A stretch of DNA of 64,000 nt from Acanthococcus lagerstroemiae (Eukaryota; Arthropoda; Insecta; Hemiptera; Eriococcidae), in assembly GCA_031841125.1 (NCBI GenBank), contig CM063108.1:67738344-67802343 (forward strand), written 5' to 3'. Under the pieces are notes generated by a model. That model ran no database searches, had not been told where the DNA came from, and saw only the letters and a list, made by a program, of their open reading frames with translations. Both the position numbers and the translations under genes were made by a program. Shown here piece by piece: positions 12,201-22,110 of the stretch (position 1 is its first letter; the number at the start of each line of letters is the position of its first letter).

Positions 12201-14332
12201 CTTGCAATAGGGCCCGCCAAAATTAACAACTTTGATTGTTTACAAGAAGGTTTCGTGTTAGACAAGAGTGCACGAATACAAATTTTAAAAACCTGCAAGT
12301 ACATGTTTTCTAATTTGTTGAAATGCAAGGAAGATCTCTCAGCTTCTGGAATGTGCCCGAAGTGGACCGGACTAAGAGAAGTCATGTATCCCAGATGTAG
12401 AATAGGCGTAAGCCAACAAAACGTTATTTTGGAGTACCAATTACAAAACGGGTGTTTATAGGCGCAGAGCATATCTTTGTCCATTTCAACGCTACCAGAT
12501 GATTTTTGTTTCTGAACCTGCAATAAACAAAAAAGATTTGTACATAATAATACTTATAGAGCATAGTTTGACTCAATTTATGATGAAATTCATTGACAAA
12601 ATAGGTTGACGTAAACATTTTTTTACATCAGTTGAATATACATCTCAGGAATGAAGGAATATACGTTATTCAGATTTATTAAAATTAAAAGTGAGTTCTT
12701 GACTGGTAAAGGCGTGTTCCAACAGCAACTATAACAATTTTCGCAATATGTGAGATATAGGGAGTTTTATTCACCCGCGAGAGAGTCAACACCCAAGTTC
12801 AGATGAGGGAGGAGGAAGAAAAGTTGAAGTGAAGAAAACTTATTGAAAGCCAAGATATAATAATTGGTTCTGAGAATTGCAATTTTCTGTTACATGTTTC
12901 ATTTCTAAAAATTCAGGGTATACTATCTACAGAAAAGAGAAGAAGAACTTACCTCTTTGAACAGAGTAAAGAAATCGTGTATCGCCAGATAGAAACATAC
13001 AGCAGTAGTTGTAAGAGAAGTGGCGTAACGAACATGCCGGATATCTAAACCCAAACTAACGTTTGTGAAGAATGTCAGACTCCTGCAGCAACCGCAGCAA
13101 AGCCAATAAACGATGGCCACGATCAGGTAATAACAATTGCCATATTCTTCCAATTTATTGTAGAATATCTGACACATGATGATTGAAATTAGAGCCGATA
13201 ATGGTATCAATCTAGTGTACCATATCCGGGCATCCGACAGAATATAATCTCCGAATTCTGTGATATGAAGCAGCATCAAAACAAGTATGAGACAACTCCG
13301 AATGTTGTGATTGTGAAAAAGTCTTCTAGATACTGAAGTTCTGAAATCAAATATTTTTCAAATTATTTCGGGAAATTTTAGTAATACTTTTGAATATTAG
13401 TGCCTCCCCGTGATGAGGAAACTGCGACTTTGGCGACTTGAAGGCAGAAAAAATTAATAGCACTGACTGAAATAGGTAAACAATGTGCACCCGTATGAGC
13501 TGCCAAGTCAGCACTCACCAATACTGCAGTGGCGAAGAGAAAATACCCACAAATTTTTATTAAAGGAGAAGACAAATTAAACTTGTATCCTCTAATGCGA
13601 ACCTACTCGTGACAGATAAATCCTAGCTATACTTGAATTATTCTTCTTATTTTATGGTCTCTTACGAAAGGCAAATTACACGTCTACACGCCCGATCAAA
13701 TAATAAAAAAGAACGTCGGTACGAACTGTCATTGGCAAATAAAATAATCAGCTTTTTTTTTTTTGAAGACTAAAAAAATATCTTAGCTATCTTAGCTAGT
13801 CATATCGTAGTTCACTTAAGCGTTCAGAGAAACTCAAGAAACAGTTAAATCGTATTCGAAAATCAGTGGTTACATATTGTAATTTGGCACAAAATTAAAA
13901 ACTTGTGAGGAGTTATAAGAGATAAAACGCCTAATAAACAGAATAATGCATTTCTCAGTGCAGCTGATCAACATAGAACGATCGAAATATTAGAGACTTG
14001 TTGAAGAAATTATTGCAGGGACAGAACAGTCAGTATTCTTTGATCTGTTTTATAAATCTGAAGTAAATCTAAGCAAGAAAATTAAATTTTATCATCGATG
14101 AAGATGATATAATGTAACCTAATAAAGATAGGTACGAGTAGTTTGAACTTATAGTAATGACAAACCCGAGATGTTTATTCGGTGACCATCTGACATATAT
14201 AAGGAACAAAATCAATACATATATGTATACTGAAAAACAAGTCAAGTTAGCAAAATCTGCAACACAAGGATTAATCAACGCAGAGATCAGAGATGTCGAG
14301 TTGTTCTCAGATCGCACGTTGGAACAAAACAT
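275..14332 (-). CDS. SUR: Sulfonylurea receptor-like ABC transporter, subfamily C (25 exons; C-terminus off left edge)
   Basis: ABCC8/9-type protein; in vertebrates the family forms the regulatory subunit of ATP-sensitive potassium channels in the plasma membrane. Exons, 5' to 3' on the minus strand: 14332-14166, 13340-12953, 12517-12293, 12090-11896, 11826-11677, 11353-11192, 10908-10771, 10685-10523, 10398-10229, 10102-9962, 7708-7516, 7344-7239, 7131-6870, 6277-6140, 6048-5878, 5768-5432, 5324-5098, 3833-3609, 2761-2604, 2273-2078, 1976-1739, 1660-1536, 1200-1013, 938-838, 471-275. Every junction keeps phase. The N-terminus [13 protein letters not shown] has Cys3 and Cys23 spaced as in SUR1 Cys6/Cys26, and a glycosylation sequon at the SUR1 position. 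Order: TMD0, linker, TMD1, NBD1 (Walker A GEKGSGKT 705-712, LSGGQ 797-801), TMD2, NBD2 (GRTGSGKS 1430-1437, LSAGE 1532-1536, LDEAT). NBD1 has Ser856 where the H-loop His belongs. The SUR assignment over other ABCC members rests on TMD0-linker and TMD similarity recalled from the family. Confidence 0.93.
3393..3545 (+). repeat. Unclassified dispersed repeat, copy 1
   Basis: A block containing GTAGTTTCC-like, GGCCAGGG and GCGGTGTC phrases is shared in the same order with 56987-57120. Both copies begin after AATTCCCTC and both lie in introns (SUR here, RdgB there). The class is unknown; no clear tRNA-derived head or terminal inverted repeat was seen. Confidence 0.55.
4235..4696. mobile_element. 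Foldback/MITE-like element in SUR intron
   Basis: The ends are an imperfect inverted repeat of about 30 bp. The left end begins GAGGAGCGATTTTCCAAAAC and the right end is its reverse complement at 4666-4696. The sequence AAAC lies directly outside both ends (4231-4234 and 4697-4700), consistent with a 4-bp target duplication. The phrase TCCAAAACGGCCTCT recurs inside near 4390 and 4470, so the element is internally repetitive. No coding sequence was seen. It sits between SUR exons 17 and 18. Confidence 0.65.
7798..8420 (+). pseudogene. Decayed Penelope-like retroelement, 3' part (GIY-YIG region)
   Basis: The plus strand encodes fragments of the end of a PLE reverse transcriptase and its GIY-YIG endonuclease. 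The phrase [14 protein letters not shown] corresponds to the GIY side of the motif and is followed by a frame break where copy 2 reads YIGETGR. Further on, [13 protein letters not shown] and [11 protein letters not shown] are shared with copy 2 at 16566-16838. At least one frameshift and several stops make it non-functional. The end of the element carries the ribozyme-bearing repeat at 8306-8351. It lies in the SUR intron between exons 10 and 11. Confidence 0.75.
8306..8351 (+). ncRNA. Type I hammerhead ribozyme motif in PLE terminal repeat (copy A)
   Basis: The core CTGAAGA (8314-8320; position 7 is free in the consensus) is followed by one extra T, stem II GGC/GCC (8322-8324 with 8331-8333), then GAAA (8334-8337). 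Stem III is the self-complementary AGCGCT (8337-8342). Residue 17 is C8343, so cleavage would fall after 8343. Stem I pairs 8306-8313 with 8344-8351 with a single C-C mismatch. Hammerheads are known in Penelope-like elements. Activity is inferred from the fold only. Confidence 0.72.
8421..9960. other. Intronic sequence of SUR, repeat-derived in part
   Basis: Apart from the ribozyme-bearing repeat at 8820-8960 on the minus strand, this part of the SUR intron holds only short frames without recognisable domains. Positions 8420-8760 are A-rich and may be further decayed PLE sequence. Confidence 0.4.
8844..8889 (-). ncRNA. Type I hammerhead ribozyme motif (copy B, intact core)
   Basis: On the minus strand the core CTGATGA (8881-8875) is followed by T, GGC, a 6-nt loop, GCC and GAAA, then the palindromic AGCGCT and C17. 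Stem I is the same 8-bp helix with one C-C mismatch. It belongs to the same repeat as copy A but lies in inverted orientation about 500 bp away. The flanks at 8890-8955 match the sequence upstream of the other copies, including a phrase near CTCATTTAGGG. Confidence 0.75.
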
Positions 14333-15215
14333 TTCAACACCAATATGATAAATTTTTCACGCGGAAAAATATCAGGAAATACGAAACATCAACAGATCAA
14401 AGTGAAATAGAGAAAACTATAGTTTAAAATACTCATCTCAGAACTGAGAGTGTTCCGCGTCGACTCAAGAGTTCAAATTTAACGATCACACGAACAGTTT
14501 AACAAAGTGGCTTATTAAACGATAGTACGAATGAAACAATTGTATTAATACGATTTGCGTTATTAAATTATATCCGTTCATAGACCTTGTTTTCCGTCCG
14601 TGCATACTTCCGAAAAAGTTGAAGTAAATGACAGTAGGCTCTCCCTGCTTCAATATGCCGAAATTAAAAATAAAAAGTAGTCATCATGCGTACATTCAAA
14701 AGCGAAATTTTTACTGTGGAATAGAAATGAATTTCCTTTCGTCAGATAGGTACTGATCGAATTCATTGATATGTTTCCGATATAAATTAAATCCGTATGA
14801 ATTTACCTAGATACATATGGTTCAGGTATAGATACAAATAGTAAAAAATCAGCAAAAGGAGCAGATTTGAGAATTAATCCAACTTATTGAGTTAGCCGAT
14901 AATTTGAACCGTGCAAAAAAATTATCACCGGTAAAATTAATGCCCAATTTTCGTACCCCCAATATCTTAAAATTCAACAATCGAGCAAAATCAAAAAACT
15001 TCAACATCGACGGAGTAAGAAAAATTAAGAAAATAAAGAACAAAATCGAATTTCATAAGCTGTTGGATATTTTAAATCATATAGTGATCATGTTAGGTTT
15101 GTACTTCTGCAGTAGAAAAGGTGCAGTGAAATCACATTTAGATTTTGCATACACGAAGGGGTTGCGAATATCAATACAGGTTATAGTACCTATATATGTA
15201 TCTATGTTAAACAAC
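14333..15215. other. Upstream of SUR start; nothing identified
   Basis: The SUR promoter and 5' UTR should lie here, but no clear core promoter element could be picked out. A 105-codon plus-strand frame at 14904-15221 is Lys/Ile/Asn-rich, as expected of AT-rich non-coding DNA, and matches no family I recognise. Confidence 0.4.
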
Positions 15216-15348
15216 TATTAAGTATAGAGGCAAATCACTCCAAAAATCAATTACAATTGTTGTGTTACCTGATGATGACAGTGATGTCGAAACGTCGTGT
15301 TAATGAATTGTAATTGATTTTTGGAGTGATTTGCCTCTATACTTAATA
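15216..15348 (+). ncRNA. 43-bp perfect hairpin carrying a hammerhead ribozyme core
   Basis: The arms 15216-15258 and 15306-15348 are exact reverse complements as read by eye. The 47-nt loop contains the core CTGATGA (15269-15275), one extra T, a 4-bp stem II GACA/TGTC closed by GTGA (15277-15288), GAAA (15289-15292), a palindromic ACGT stem III (15292-15295) and C17 at 15296. Stem I closes with TAC/GTG, then an internal loop, then the long 43-bp helix. The stem II and stem I sequences differ from the PLE-associated family. It could be a small mobile element or the junction of an inverted retroelement terminus. Confidence 0.7.
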
Positions 15349-16020
15349 ATTAAATCGATCATCTAGGGTGTTACCAGTATGTTAAACAACAGCTCCGGCT
15401 TCACTACAGTAGTTAGGCAATGAAGGGCTTTCTATCCATGTCTCCGTAATCGGACTGAATTATTTAACCGAGGACATGGTGATCTGAGCACGACAGAAAT
15501 CTACGTCTTGCGTTTGGTCTTCACCAATTACGAACGGTAAGCTGTCAATATCTGCAACTGCAGGGCTAGATCTTTCCACTGACATTGGTGGAACTTTGTA
15601 CCCCTTATTCTATCAATTCAAGGCAGATTGTTACTAGTAACTCGCGATTCTTCCGTATACTTTGATGGGGGAAAAAATGAGGAAACCTATACTTTATAAA
15701 AATAACATTTCTTTACGGAATTCAGCACGTTGTTATGTTTATTAGTATCTCCGACAAAGCAAAAATGACAGTTCAACATAGTTACATCAATTTGACCTCG
15801 TGATACGAATACTGAGACTAACGTTTCTCATTCGCTAGCAATATGGTTAAAACTCAACAACGTTGAATGATGTCGATTGCTCTACGTTCACCCAACAACA
15901 ATGTACACGTAGACCAGATTTATAAATTTGAAAGATTAGGAAGATGAGATTAAGAATAGTGTGCATTTCGGAGTGTGACTGAACTAGGTAATATTCCATT
16001 TGTAGGGTGTACCAATTCAT
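15349..16020. other. Intergenic; nothing identified
   Basis: Only short frames are present and no repeats stood out by eye. The right-hand end, from about 15970, merges into the inverted PLE terminal repeat copy. Confidence 0.4.
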
Positions 16021-16033
16021 TTTTTCTTCTTCT

Positions 16034-16071
16034 GTAGTCAAGAGGTTGTTATGCCATCATCAGTGGAGTAC
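16034..16071 (-). ncRNA. Decayed hammerhead motif (copy C)
   Basis: On the minus strand the CTGATGA core (16063-16057) and the preceding stem I strand remain. The segment holding the second half of stem II, GAAA and stem III has been lost, so the ribozyme cannot fold. It abuts PLE copy 2 in inverted orientation. Confidence 0.65.
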
Positions 16072-16089
16072 CCTAAATGAGACTTACAT

Positions 16090-16955
16090 AAAGCTATGGA
16101 CAAGATACGTAGACAACTGAGTACAGAACAACATTTACAGAAAACCCATCCACACTGACGCAATAATAACCAAAGACTCATTTCATCATCAAAAGCACAA
16201 AATTACCGCACTACAAAACTACTGCCACAGAGCAGTCAGCATACTAAAAACGACAACAACCTCGGAACAACAGAAATCAACAAAATTAAACAAATTGTAA
16301 TTAACAACAAATACTACCTACAAACAGTAGACAATAATTAACAAACTAACACAACCAAAAAGCACATTGAACCAACAACCACAAAAAGAGACAAACACGC
16401 AGAAGCAATACCATTCACAGGAACACATACATACAAACTACAAAAAATCTTCAACCGATACAACATAAAACTCGGAATCAAAAACAGACCACCTCTGAGC
16501 AAACAAATAAGCAATGACAAAACAGAAACAAAAAGGACAAAAACAACAGTAGCGGAGTATAAGGATTGGACTGCGAACACTCTGACATGACCTACATAGG
16601 AGAAACAGGCAGAAAATTCAGAAAATTCACAACCAGAATCAAAGAACATGAAAAATCACCGAAGCTAAACGATGACAAATCATTGTTTGGAAAACACTGC
16701 AATGACCAGGGACATAACAATGACAAATTGACAGAAGAGTACAAAATCCTACACGTAGAAAATAACACAAGAAAAAGAAAATTAAAAGAACAACTAGAAA
16801 TAATAAAGGCAAAAACAAAACAAAACAACCTAAAATAAACACAACAACTAACCTCCAAAGCGAAAACTTATTCCAGCTAATAACATAACAACCACAGATT
16901 GGACAGACGGCACAATCACAGACAACCAATAGGAGCACACGATTAAACAGGTTCA
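16090..16955 (+). pseudogene. Decayed Penelope-like retroelement with GIY-YIG endonuclease domain (copy 2)
   Basis: Around 16405-16535 one frame reads an RT C-terminal segment (IPFTGTHTYKLQKIF and onward). After a frame change, 16566-16838 reads the GIY-YIG domain with CEHSDMTYIGETGRKF and a downstream KEHE, and the zinc-ligand-like spacing C-x2-H. The GVY half of the motif is followed directly by a TAA stop near 16562. PLEs encode an RT and a GIY-YIG endonuclease and insert by target-primed reverse transcription. This copy is 5'-truncated and broken. A hAT-type MITE interrupts its 3' end at 16956-17264, and the terminal repeat resumes after it. Confidence 0.78.
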
Positions 16956-17264
16956 CAGGGACGTACCGAAGAGTTTTTCCTGGGGGGGGGGGAGTTGTGA
17001 AAGTCCCAACTGACTCAACTCAGAATTCCCAAGTATCAAAGCAAAAAAAAAAAACATTTAAAACTTGTTGGCTTTCTTTGTTGGGTTTTCCCAACTTCTC
17101 AACTCAATTCCCACGTATCAAAGCAAAAAAAAAAAAATAATTTTTTCAACTTGTTGGATTTTTCCAACTCGCCTGACGAAAATGGTAAATTTTCCCAACT
17201 GCTGAGTGAAAAATTTCTACAGAGGGGTAAGTTGCTCCCCCAGCCCACTATCGGTACGTCCCTG
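16956..17264. mobile_element. hAT-type MITE (family CAGGGACGTACC, copy 1)
   Basis: Terminal inverted repeats CAGGGACGTACCGA and TCGGTACGTCCCTG enclose 309 bp with G-runs and A-runs. The flanks are caggttca (16948-16955) and caggttta (17265-17272), an 8-bp target duplication with one mismatch. This fits hAT superfamily rules. It landed in PLE copy 2. A second copy is at 54456-54759. Confidence 0.8.
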
Positions 17265-17330
17265 CAGGTTTATCGACGGTCCTACCATCGATTATGACTA
17301 CAGGACCACAAGAGACAAGTCTCATTTAGG

Positions 17331-17370
17331 GTACTCCACTGATGATGGCATCGAAAGCGCTTTGAACTAC
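17331..17370 (+). ncRNA. Decayed hammerhead motif (copy D)
   Basis: The core CTGATGA (17339-17345) and GAAA (17353-17356) are present. Six bases of stem II are deleted, leaving TGGCATC between them, and stem I has changes (TTTGAACTAC). It marks the 3' terminal repeat of PLE copy 2, beyond the inserted MITE. Confidence 0.65.
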
Positions 17371-17410
17371 AGAAGAAAAAAAAGTGAATTGGCACACCCT
17401 ACAAATGGCG

Positions 17411-18045
17411 ATTAAGAAGAACATGCTTGGAAAATGTGTAGAACCTAGGTACGACAATGCTAAATCGAGGTTTAGACAAATTACCAAATAGTCTCCATTG
17501 TGTTGAGGAATAAGCACACTTAATGAAAATATTAATAAATTTACCGAATACTAATAAGCATGCAAACAATGTTTCTATCGAGCATTATCGATAGCTCAGT
17601 AGTTTAAACTCGATTACTGTCGTCATTTCGATCGTACTTAATCAAGAATGCACTATTGATTAATAGATAATTACTTCAAATTACTTTAAATAAAGTAAAG
17701 GCCTGCATCGAATGTATCAAAAACACCGTTCGATAGGCAACTGAAAGGGTTCTCGTAACACGAGGCCTACACGTTCGGCACGCTGGTGGTTATGCTGACT
17801 ACTCCATCGAACTAGGTTAACAGTTACATCGGTCTAAAAGAATGCTTTGTTAACAGCCCTCACCCCCCTCTAGATCCAGTTCTTTTTAATCGAACATGTC
17901 AATGTATCAATTCATTTAGTCCTCGTACCATTTTTGCTAGAAACATTTATCCAGTGGTACAAGCACTTTATAATAACTTGTAACACAAAGTGAAATGAAA
18001 GTAAGCATAGTTAAAGGAAAAAGTACAACAGAAAACACTGACGGA
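17411..18045. other. Intergenic; nothing identified
   Basis: No frame of note. A run of T-rich and A-rich sequence lies near 17520-17700. Confidence 0.35.
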
Positions 18046-18510
18046 TTACTTTTCTATAGCCCTTCCAACATCATCACCAACCAATCCACCAATTGCATAT
18101 AAATACCTACGTAACACAACTAAACCAAATTCTCACCTCTGCACGACCATGGTGTCGATATTACTCAACGTATCCAATACTGGATCGTAACACTCATCAT
18201 TCGCAAGCATCTGAGACTCTTATTCTCCACCAGCAACAAAAATCTTCCCATGCAGCGTTGTAACTCCGAGAAAAATCCGCCCGATAGCCATAGAGGATAT
18301 TCTGCCCCAACATCTACGATACAAATTGTTGCTCTGTCTCATCATGTTATCATTATAATGATGCAAAACCTATTTACAAGCAATTAAGTATCAGCTTGGT
18401 ACTAACTTTTTAAAAGTATCGAATTTTTCGACAGTTTCGGAAGTACATTCGGATGGTCTAGTCCATGTTTCGACAACCTTTCTCTTGGATCTGCGAATAA
18501 TAAAAATATC
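18046..18510 (-). pseudogene. Kelch-like protein pseudogene (kelch repeats, three exons)
   Basis: On the minus strand, about 18510-18411 reads VVETWTRPS then ETVEKFD, the end of one kelch blade. The exon at 18313-18137 reads WGRISSMAIGR, GKIFVAGG and DECYDPVLDT, a typical kelch repeat, with splice acceptor and donor (GTGAGA) still visible. The exon starting at 18107 reads YLYAIGGLVGDDVGRAIEK and ends in TAA (18048-18046) where an aromatic residue is expected. A TAA also interrupts the middle exon (18222-18220) right after the GG pair. Stops in conserved blades with intact splice sites suggest a gene lost fairly recently by point mutations. No BTB or BACK part was found nearby. Confidence 0.7.
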
Positions 18511-19639
18511 CTTTTCGACGCACAGCCTTGGTTGGGCTATCAGCGGTGATAAGTTGCCTTTCTTCACGAATACATCTCTCCATATGGAGCGTAAAACTAC
18601 AATTTAACGCGTACTCTATATAGAATTCAGCTAGCGGAGGTAACCGTATGTTGTACAAAATCTCAAATACGAAAGAACGTCATTCTTCGACTTTGTGATG
18701 CATTCAGCGAACGGCGGACTGGAAAACCTGTGCAATAGAAAATACCAAAATATTCAGTCAGATCAAAATAATAGAATCCGAAATACTGGGCAGATAAAAC
18801 GTTTATATAGAGGATCATATGAAGACCGGCTTCAAGTACAAATAGGGGCGGCGTAATATAACCCCTCGCCAGCATTTGTTTCGTTCGTGCTAGGCATCTC
18901 GTTTTCTATCTGTCTTGGTAGCTGTATGCTTGCCTCGTTAATGGATTACTCTTCATCTTCGAATCCTGAATTTTCGCTTCCGGATCTGTGTCTGCCCAGC
19001 ATAGAGACAAAGTCATATTGTACACACGACATAGGTTCCAAAATCCTGAACGTAGGTTCTCAGCTCCATGGAGAGAGAGTCTGTACCTGCCTCTCTACCG
19101 AGTAGCTTTTAGCTATCCAGATAGCTGACTGCACGTCTGTGTCTTCATCGGCCGATCTTGTCGACTAGTTATCTTTTGGCCAAACCAACACTGTTTCTCT
19201 GACAGTATCCTAAGGTAACAAATAAACCTAAGCAATTTTTCTGAATTCCAGGGAAGTAACCCATCTAATGTTTTTTATTCCTGAAGGAATGGGGGAAGGA
19301 ATCTCAAGTAATCTAGACAGGTGAATTGATACCTCAAAATCCGGGCTAATCAGTCAATACATAGAACCATCACCGTATTAAAACAGCAACTGATTACAAA
19401 AGGACATCACCGTTGGATTCATGTCAGGGACATACATAGAAGCAAGTGTTCTGTAGCGCTTGGCAGAAACAAGGCGCCTTAAAGAACCAGGTACACACGA
19501 AAAGGAGAGTAACAGTTAAAAGAAAGAAAAATTGGTGAAAACAAGAAAATTCTCCATAAAGAGAGAAAATAATTATTTTCTACAGGCGAGGGTTGGAGAC
19601 GGCGTCTAACATCGGAGTTGGTCTGAAATAGTCTCAGTT
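18511..19639. other. Intergenic; nothing identified
   Basis: Short frames only. The plus frame 18887-19105 begins with a hydrophobic stretch but has no recognisable domain. Confidence 0.35.
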
Positions 19640-19965
19640 TTCGCTGGGAGAATTAAAAAATTTTAATCTATTCTACAGCAATTTCAACAAGCTTGCAGAA
19701 GTCTCATAGAAATTAAATTTTCCAAATAATTTTGAAGAATCTCAAAAACACTAAAACGAATCTTGAAATCGTCAGGAATTTTGAAGGAGTTTTGAAAAGT
19801 ATTGCGAGTACTGAACCAGTCCCAAAGAGTTTCAATAAGTCTTAAACAAGTCTAAAAGAGTTTCGAAAAGTATTACATGAGTTCTGAACAGTCTAAGCAA
19901 GTCTTAAAAAGTCTTGAGAGGTCTTGAAGAATCTTGAACAAGCATTAAAGTCTCAAACCGTATTG
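19640..19965. repeat. Quasi-periodic AAGTCTTGAA-like repeat tract
   Basis: Variants of AGTCTTGAA, GTCTTAAA and GAGTTTTGAAAAG recur about every 10-12 bases through the tract, with many substitutions. It is non-coding in all frames. A similar tract is found in an RdgB intron at 46965-47260 and 47500-47690. Confidence 0.5.
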
Positions 19966-21850
19966 AATTTACGTAAACAATAAAATGGGATAAAGGCAGA
20001 GGGTTTCGCTAGAAGGCGATGCGTGTAAAAGCCAGCTAAAAAATAATGAAAGAAGGAAGGGAAAATGAAACGTGCTTAGGAAAAGAGGGGAAACATGAAA
20101 TTTTTTCCTGGTGGAGAAAGCGCTTTTTAATGATTTGCGCCCGAGCCCGTTTTCAAAAATTTGGTCCATGAATCACGGCACTGGCCACACTGTTGATGAA
20201 GTTGAGCAATCACGAAAAAACTGTAATACTTTGGAATATTTGAATGGGTTTTCAAATTTCTTCAATTATTCGTAACAGCTTTAAAATCGAGGGAAATTTT
20301 CCGAAAATTCAAAATATTTTTTTAAACAATAGATGCCTTTTGTATATGAATTCTCGGTAAGAATCTCACTACACAATGCCAAGGATAGCACACAATAACG
20401 ACCGACCTGTACTTCACTGTCAACATGTAGTAGAATAATAGCTCGATTATGTATTTCTTCTGTAGCTCAAGAATTCTTCCAAACAGATGAAAAGAAAATT
20501 AATTTGAATAATGATCAGAGCAACCTTAGCCAAGTCAGTAAAACTGTGGGCATCAGCAAATCTGGAAAAACGAAAACTCAATCTATATACGTTTATCGTG
20601 TACCACGGTTATCATTTGTCAGATCTGATCGCAAGGTTATCGAGCTCTAATATTAGACTGTAGAAGTAGATTATACCGGTACAATTTACATTTCCACTAA
20701 ATTGGTTACGTCTAATTATTTTTTGAAAAATCAATACCGCCAGCTACTACGTCTATTAGCTGCAGCATATCTGCAGCCACTGGCATTGCGTCGAGTTATC
20801 CGTATTTTACCTATTACGGAGAAAACAAAATCGGTTATAAATAATTGATATACTTAATCAATTCATAGCCGAAACCAAGCGTAACAATGTCAATATTAGA
20901 TATGCTTACCGGTGTACATAAAGTCAAGGAGAACATTAAATATGGGAGACGATAGCGAGCATATTTCAATGGTGTCTGCCATTTTCAATGAAACCGTTGT
21001 TAAACATCGAATAAAAATGCTGGCTGTTGACCGACAGTATATACCTACAGCCCTATGAACCTACAAAACAGAGAACCAAATAGGATAAGGAGACACAGAT
21101 TCTTCAGACAACGATGGGTCAAAATATATGAATTACATAACACTTCCGAAACACGCATATCTATCATGTATTAATATGTAACACAGTGGCAATTAACTAA
21201 TTATCACATTGGAAATTTAGTTGATTCGAAAATATCAAAATATCATTCGGAGGAAAATAAAATCTTCTACATAACTCACATTAAATATATTATATCTTAC
21301 ACTGATATTTTGACATCAACAACTGGAATCCTTTTCCTTGAAATCAGCAGATTCTTCATAAATCACACTGAATACATTTCCGCAATGAATTTGAGCTCCT
21401 AGGACGATTCAGTTTTTCTTGACAGCACCATTCATTTCTGTTCAAGTTGAAATCTTTCGAATATTCAACAGTACTATAAAACGTAATCGCAAATTTGGCC
21501 CATAAATTCATGAGGACGATCTGAACAGTCACCGTGCAAGTTATATCGAATTAATTTTAAGTGCCTGCAGCTCAAAATTATCAAGTGAAGATGAATTTTC
21601 GAAATTATCGTTTATCGAGTTGCATTATCTATGATACGAAAAAACTTGTCGGAACGCGAAAATCAGGCATGAAAAGTAGCTAAAACTAAATTTCCCTTTC
21701 GACTGATATTAGCAAAGATATTAGCATTTACGATTACTTATTAAAATTAATTATAATTAATAGCATTAACGTATTTTTTATGGAGATATACCTAATACAA
21801 ATTTTCAACTTTCAATGACGTTGAGTTGAATTAGACATTACTCAGTACTC
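19966..21850. other. Intergenic; nothing identified
   Basis: No gene, repeat or RNA could be supported in this stretch. Confidence 0.35.
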
Positions 21851-22110
21851 ATCAACCAGGGAACCAGCAAAGCAGCGATCAGCAAAATCTGTTTTTAGAG
21901 AACACGTAATTCGAAGTTCATAACAGCCAGGTAGCTGATGCTGATAAGTCTTTTTTCAACGTGAGTACACATTTTTGAAGCGGGGGCCCAATTCTGAAAA
22001 ATATTCCACTTATTTATGCTCTTTTCAACGATATACCTACTAATAACTCATTCTGTTTACATTTGCAAATGTTGGTTCTTGGTTGGTTCCCTTACGCTTA
22101 ACGGCGTTCA
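21851..22110. mobile_element. MITE, TGGACGCTGTTAAGC family (diverged copy)
   Basis: It shares the internal order of 51655-51903 and 52432-52658: an AAATCTGTTTTT-like phrase, a TTTTTTCAACGTGAGTACAC phrase, GGGGGCCCAATT, and an end reading CTTACGCTTAACGGCGTTCA. The left terminal repeat is badly eroded, so its start is approximate. Confidence 0.55.

Noticed and set aside
13378..13575. 65-codon minus-strand frame with a hydrophobic start, lying between SUR exons 1 and 2
   Set aside because: SUR exon 1 (14332-14166) joins exon 2 (13340-12953) in phase to give a continuous family-like TMD0, and this frame has no matching acceptor or phase. It is intron sequence.
16592..16956. Cys/Leu/Phe-rich minus-strand frames over 88-105 codons (also at 7826-8252)
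   Set aside because: They are antisense shadows of the A-rich PLE GIY-YIG region; the coding similarity is on the plus strand.
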